Source: Rhizobium sp. P32RR-XVIII (GTDB taxonomy: Bacteria; Pseudomonadota; Alphaproteobacteria; Rhizobiales; Rhizobiaceae). From it: a DNA stretch of 64,000 nucleotides. How positions within the stretch are numbered: position 1 is the stretch's first letter; the number at the start of each line of letters is the position of its first letter. The notes beneath the pieces are model-generated. The model had not been told where the DNA came from, did not search any database, and saw only the letters and a program-made list of their open reading frames with translations. Location of the stretch: positions 806,001 through 870,000 of the forward strand of contig NZ_JABAIH010000002.1 in NCBI RefSeq assembly GCF_012641395.1, in the 5' to 3' direction. A program made the position numbers and the translations under genes. This document shows positions 61,412 through 64,000 of this stretch, piece after piece.

Positions 61412-61828
61412 ATGTCCGAAAAACAGTTGGAGAAATCCGAAATGTCCAGCGTCGATTTCGCATCAACCGCATTGAAAAAGCACGTCGCGCCGAAGGGTAG
61501 CGGCGAAAACGTGAAGGATCGCATCCGGATTGCGGCAAGGCGTCTCGGCTGGTCTTTCACCCGAACCAAGGATGTTTGGTACGCCGACCCGCGCGTGTCG
61601 ATCTCTGCCGAAGAATTGCGGGTCATCGAGGAAAAGGCAGGCATCACCTATGCACGCGCAGAACTCAGAGAAGTCGATGAACTCATCGCAAGAGCAAACG
61701 AATTCATTGCCCGGGCGGACGCTCTCTTGGCACGCCCCGATGCGGATCGCTTTCGCCCGCTGGTTAATGGCTGCAAGCCTCTCGTTGATGGAATACGCGC
61801 GTTTATTGGCGCTATGGATCGCGCATGA
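61412..61828 (+). CDS. Hypothetical phage protein
   Basis: 138 aa, GGGGAA upstream. GENVKDRIRIAARRLGWSFT and TRTKDVWYADPRVSISAEEL suggest a helical DNA-binding-like N-terminal part; a helical tail (DELIARANEFIARADALLAR) follows. Followed by an intrinsic terminator. Confidence 0.72.
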   Translation: MSEKQLEKSEMSSVDFASTALKKHVAPKGSGENVKDRIRIAARRLGWSFTRTKDVWYADPRVSISAEELRVIEEKAGITYARAELREVDELIARANEFIARADALLARPDADRFRPLVNGCKPLVDGIRAFIGAMDRA

Positions 61829-61838
61829 AATGAGAGAT

Positions 61839-61866
61839 GAGGCCTAGTCCGGCCTCTCTTTTTTTG
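61839..61866 (+). terminator. Intrinsic terminator in the rightward operon
   Basis: GAGGCC / GGCCTC stem (61839-61844 with 61851-61856), 6-base loop TAGTCC, then TCTTTTTTT. It lies between two rightward early genes, so later genes need antitermination or a new promoter. Confidence 0.8.
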
Positions 61867-61912
61867 TCCGAAACCTTCGGATTTTTCCGACAACATAGGA
61901 GCAGCTACGGCA

Positions 61913-62449
61913 ATGACAGCGATCGGTGACAACAGCAGCAAGGCGGAGACGGATCACCGTCTCCTGGTGGCCTACTACCACCGCAAGGATCTCGCCAATC
62001 ACTTCGAGGCGAAGCGGATCGCCGACGAGCGGAAGGCAAACCGCAAGAATGCAAACTCCCACGGGATCTCATCCCAGAAGCTCGACCACTACCTCAAGAG
62101 CGTCGTCGCCGACGATAAGCAGAAGGTCGTCGATAAGCATTTGAGCGATCGACAGAACCTCGAATGGATGGGACTGATCGCCAAGACGAGCGGCGGTGAC
62201 CTTCTCGACCAGGCAGAACGCGTCACCGGCGAGACTCTCGTCCGAGCCAAGGGTTTCCAGGCTGGTCTGCTCGGCAACGATCGCGTGTCCGGCTACATGG
62301 CCGGATCTGACGAGGATCACTGGTGGCTCACCTCGTACGACGAGGGCCGCAAGGAATACGACACGAAGCTTCCAGATCTCCTGGCCCGTATCAACGAGCA
62401 AGCGGACATCGAAGCACCCCCCGAAGATGAAGACGACGACGAAGGCTGA
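61913..62449 (+). CDS. Hypothetical phage protein with RMF-like C-terminus
   Basis: 178 aa. N-terminal helical part KANRKNANSHGISSQKLDHY, LKSVVADDKQKV, then GFQAGLLGNDRVSGYMAGSD with WWLTSYDEGRKE, resembling the ribosome-modulation-factor-like repeat seen in phage proteins (G-x-x-A-G and W-x-x-x-Y-x-E-G). Acidic C-terminus. The function is inferred only at the level of this resemblance. Confidence 0.72.
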   Translation: MTAIGDNSSKAETDHRLLVAYYHRKDLANHFEAKRIADERKANRKNANSHGISSQKLDHYLKSVVADDKQKVVDKHLSDRQNLEWMGLIAKTSGGDLLDQAERVTGETLVRAKGFQAGLLGNDRVSGYMAGSDEDHWWLTSYDEGRKEYDTKLPDLLARINEQADIEAPPEDEDDDEG

Positions 62450-62459
62450 TGCTCCCTGG

Positions 62460-62519
62460 GGCGGCTCGCTTCCTCCCAGCTTGAGCCGCCTTCACTGTCC
62501 CGGTCGCGAATGACCGGGA
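62460..62519 (+). terminator. Two tandem hairpins upstream of the winged-helix gene
   Basis: GGCGGCTC / GAGCCGCC (62460-62467, 62483-62490) and TCCCGGTC / GACCGGGA (62498-62505, 62512-62519), each a perfect 8-bp stem. The second is followed by a pyrimidine-rich tract. A terminator/attenuator pair or an antitermination target. Confidence 0.5.
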
Positions 62520-62543
62520 ACTTTCTCTCCCCCGAGGTTCCCC

Positions 62544-62900
62544 ATGAACGTTGTAGCTCGCGTCCAGACATATACATGCCCATGCTGCGGCGGCTTCATT
62601 GGTGAGGCAGCGCCAATTCAGGCCGTCATAGACTCCGAAAAGTCGTGGGTCTCCAAAGCTATCCTTGAAGCCCTGTCAAAGCCGGTCGGCAAGCGCATGC
62701 GGCGCGATGCCTTGATAGAGGCCATCTATCAATTGGACGATGAGCCCGACGGGGCGGCAAATTCCTTCCGGGTAACGCTTAGCCACCTCAGGCGCCGTGT
62801 GCAGCAATATGGCTGGCTTATCCAAACCGAAGGATCGAAGGGCAGCGTGCAGGGGCTCGGCGCCGTCTACCGGCTTATCCCAGTGGAGGCCGGCCAATGA
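62544..62900 (+). CDS. Zinc-knuckle plus winged-helix phage protein
   Basis: 118 aa. N-terminal YTCPCCGGFIGE supplies a C-P-C-C zinc knuckle. C-terminal FRVTLSHLRRRVQQYGWLIQ plus GAVYRL is an OmpR-type winged helix (recognition helix and wing). An early or middle gene regulator by type. ATGA overlap with the RuvC-like gene. Confidence 0.82.
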   Translation: MNVVARVQTYTCPCCGGFIGEAAPIQAVIDSEKSWVSKAILEALSKPVGKRMRRDALIEAIYQLDDEPDGAANSFRVTLSHLRRRVQQYGWLIQTEGSKGSVQGLGAVYRLIPVEAGQ

Positions 62901-63535
62901 TCATCATGGGCCTCGACCTTGCAACAAGGTCCGGTTGGGCTGTCCGCGACAGCGCCCGCCACCGTTCCTCAATCCTATGCGGAACCTTCTCTGTTGCCGA
63001 AAACAACAACGGCGACAAGCTTCAATGGGAATCCAAATATCCGGTCGCCGCCAATCTCTTTTACCGCCTGATCAAAGAGCACCAGCCTGATTTCGTTGCG
63101 ATCGAGCGGCCAGAACATGGCGTCCGACAGTTCAAGAAGAAGGGCAAGGCAGACCTGACCGGCAAGGAGGAGACGATCTCCACCATCAACCCGGCGGCGC
63201 TGCAGTTGACCGGCATCTTCGGCGCCATCAGCGCGATTTGCCAGATCAAGGCTATTCCCTTCGGCACGATCGCCGCGACGTCATGGCGCCCGGTCTACTT
63301 CGGCAAGGGCATCAAGCCTCCCGAGGGCAAGGACTGGAAGGATCTGGCGATTGAGTATGCCGGTCGTGAGGGTATCGCGCTCCCTTCTACCAAGGCCGAG
63401 CAGCGTGACGCGGCCGAGGCGATCGGCGTCTGCACATGCTGGCATAACTGCGCAATCCCCGAAATCAAATGGATGCAGCAGCGGTTCATGGAACTGCGCA
63501 CCGGCGCCTACGAGCAGAAGCGGAGCGCGGCATGA
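62897..63535 (+). CDS. RuvC-like Holliday-junction endonuclease
   Basis: 212 aa. RNase H-fold start IMGLDLATRSGWAV (catalytic Asp), AIERPEHGVRQF (Glu), and late AEQRDAAEAIGVCTC (D-x-A-x-A). Phage RuvC-like enzymes resolve branched DNA before packaging. ATGA overlaps at both ends. Confidence 0.9.
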   Translation: MIIMGLDLATRSGWAVRDSARHRSSILCGTFSVAENNNGDKLQWESKYPVAANLFYRLIKEHQPDFVAIERPEHGVRQFKKKGKADLTGKEETISTINPAALQLTGIFGAISAICQIKAIPFGTIAATSWRPVYFGKGIKPPEGKDWKDLAIEYAGREGIALPSTKAEQRDAAEAIGVCTCWHNCAIPEIKWMQQRFMELRTGAYEQKRSAA

Positions 63536-64000
63536 ACCAGCTGGTGACACAACGAACCGTCCTCGATCTGGTCGACGAGTACGAAGAGAAGAACGCGGCG
63601 ATCGAAGAAGCAATTGCCTCATTCGAGGCTGCTTTCAGCCAGCTGGAATTGGCTGCCAGCGTTCAAGGAAAGTATGTGGCGCCGGTTACAAGGCATCGTC
63701 CGCACCTGTCCGCTCGTGATCTGCGGTCGAATCTCCTCAAATCTGGCTGGAAAGCCATCTATGACCGGCTGCAGATCGATCGCATTGCCAGCGCTAAGGA
63801 CAAGAAGCTTTTCGAGCAGACCATGGCGGATCCGCCGGAACTGACCTTCGACAATGCGAAGGCGACCTTCGGTGATTACCTGATGCGCCCGCGCTATCAC
63901 ATCTTGCGCGGCCTGGCGGAAGTCTTCGCCGATCTGGACCCGGCCTATAAGTCACACTCCAAGGTCAAGATCGGCGTCAAGGGCCTGCCGAAGCGCGTCA
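63532..64000 (+). CDS. DUF4942 phage protein, 3' end off window
   Basis: 156 codons visible. Blocks RHRPHLSARDLRSNLLKSGW, KDKKLFEQTMADPPELTFDN, ATFGDYLMRPRYHILRGLAE and PAYKSHSKVKIGVKGLPKRV match the N-terminal DUF4942 domain, often joined to a C-terminal methyltransferase. That C-terminal part would lie beyond the window. Confidence 0.87.
   Translation, partial: MNQLVTQRTVLDLVDEYEEKNAAIEEAIASFEAAFSQLELAASVQGKYVAPVTRHRPHLSARDLRSNLLKSGWKAIYDRLQIDRIASAKDKKLFEQTMADPPELTFDNAKATFGDYLMRPRYHILRGLAEVFADLDPAYKSHSKVKIGVKGLPKRV

Larger units (their letters stand above)
49080..64000. mobile_element. Temperate prophage integrated at tRNA-Arg (left part; continues beyond window)
   Basis: The region starts just after tRNA-Arg with an integrase and holds a leftward early operon (HNH, DUF5131, candidate annealing protein, RecE-like nuclease, Arc-like regulator). 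It also has an immunity region with repressor, Cro-like protein and operators, and a rightward early operon (RuvC-like nuclease, DUF4942). Genes are short, tightly packed and overlap by 1-14 bp. No head, tail or lysis genes are seen in the window, so intactness cannot be judged. Confidence 0.92.

Overview
The window looks like chromosomal DNA of a Rhizobiaceae-type alphaproteobacterium (Rhizobium, Ensifer, Agrobacterium or Shinella group). The reasons are high GC, a class I PHA synthase, a y4hA-type antiporter, a DUF2778 L,D-transpeptidase-like protein, a small ETC complex I subunit, many class III cyclases, and closely related products throughout. Genus and species cannot be fixed from the sequence alone.

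Layout. 1-4.5 kb: radC (cut by the window edge), map, a gene-free stretch, a low-GC orphan membrane protein, DUF2721 and MarC membrane proteins. 4.7-9.2 kb: an HlyD/DUF2955 efflux pair, a cation/proton antiporter and a membrane-attached nucleotide cyclase. 9.2-19 kb: housekeeping and storage genes (L,D-transpeptidase-like, O-methyltransferase, phaC, a small lipoprotein, an aminotransferase, hom, recJ). 19-21.5 kb: a decayed accessory spot, with a frameshifted rfbA, a HEPN-like gene, the C-terminal remnant of a tyrosine recombinase, and three tRNA-Glu genes of which two lie in a 126-bp duplication. 21.6-26 kb: cell-wall peptidase, glyoxalase I, a double cold-shock protein, DUF192, a zinc ribbon and a secreted protein, closed by a strong terminator.

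26.1-39.6 kb is the most striking region. Four copies of one 18-bp sequence, consensus RTTTACWGTAACGTACTT (one copy has two changes), lie in front of four transcription units: (A) a 96-aa orphan plus a membrane-anchored winged-helix/TPR regulator, (B) an outer-membrane beta-barrel protein, (C) a formylglycine-generating enzyme plus a secreted HAD hydrolase, and (D) a secreted Cys-type sulfatase followed by moxR, DUF58, DUF4381, two von Willebrand factor A genes and a BatD-like gene. I read this as one regulon for making, maturing and using a periplasmic sulfatase, with a MoxR/VWA chaperone-like module built in.

39.7-49 kb: a LysR regulator divergent from an EmrA/EmrB-type pump and a cyclase, with GGATTATC-type repeats in both intergenic spaces; a two-gene accessory islet beside tRNA-Pro that includes a DUF2971 gene split by an in-frame amber codon; a phosphoethanolamine transferase; and the complex I subunit.

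49.08-64.0 kb: a temperate prophage integrated at tRNA-Arg(TCT); only its left part is in the window. A leftward operon of overlapping genes runs from an Arc-like regulator through a RecE-like nuclease and a candidate annealing protein to the integrase. The immunity region holds an S24-type repressor, a Cro-like protein and two mirror-image sets of three operators. A secreted protein is translationally coupled to the repressor and is a candidate lysogenic-conversion gene. The rightward early genes include a RuvC-like nuclease and a DUF4942 protein cut by the window end.
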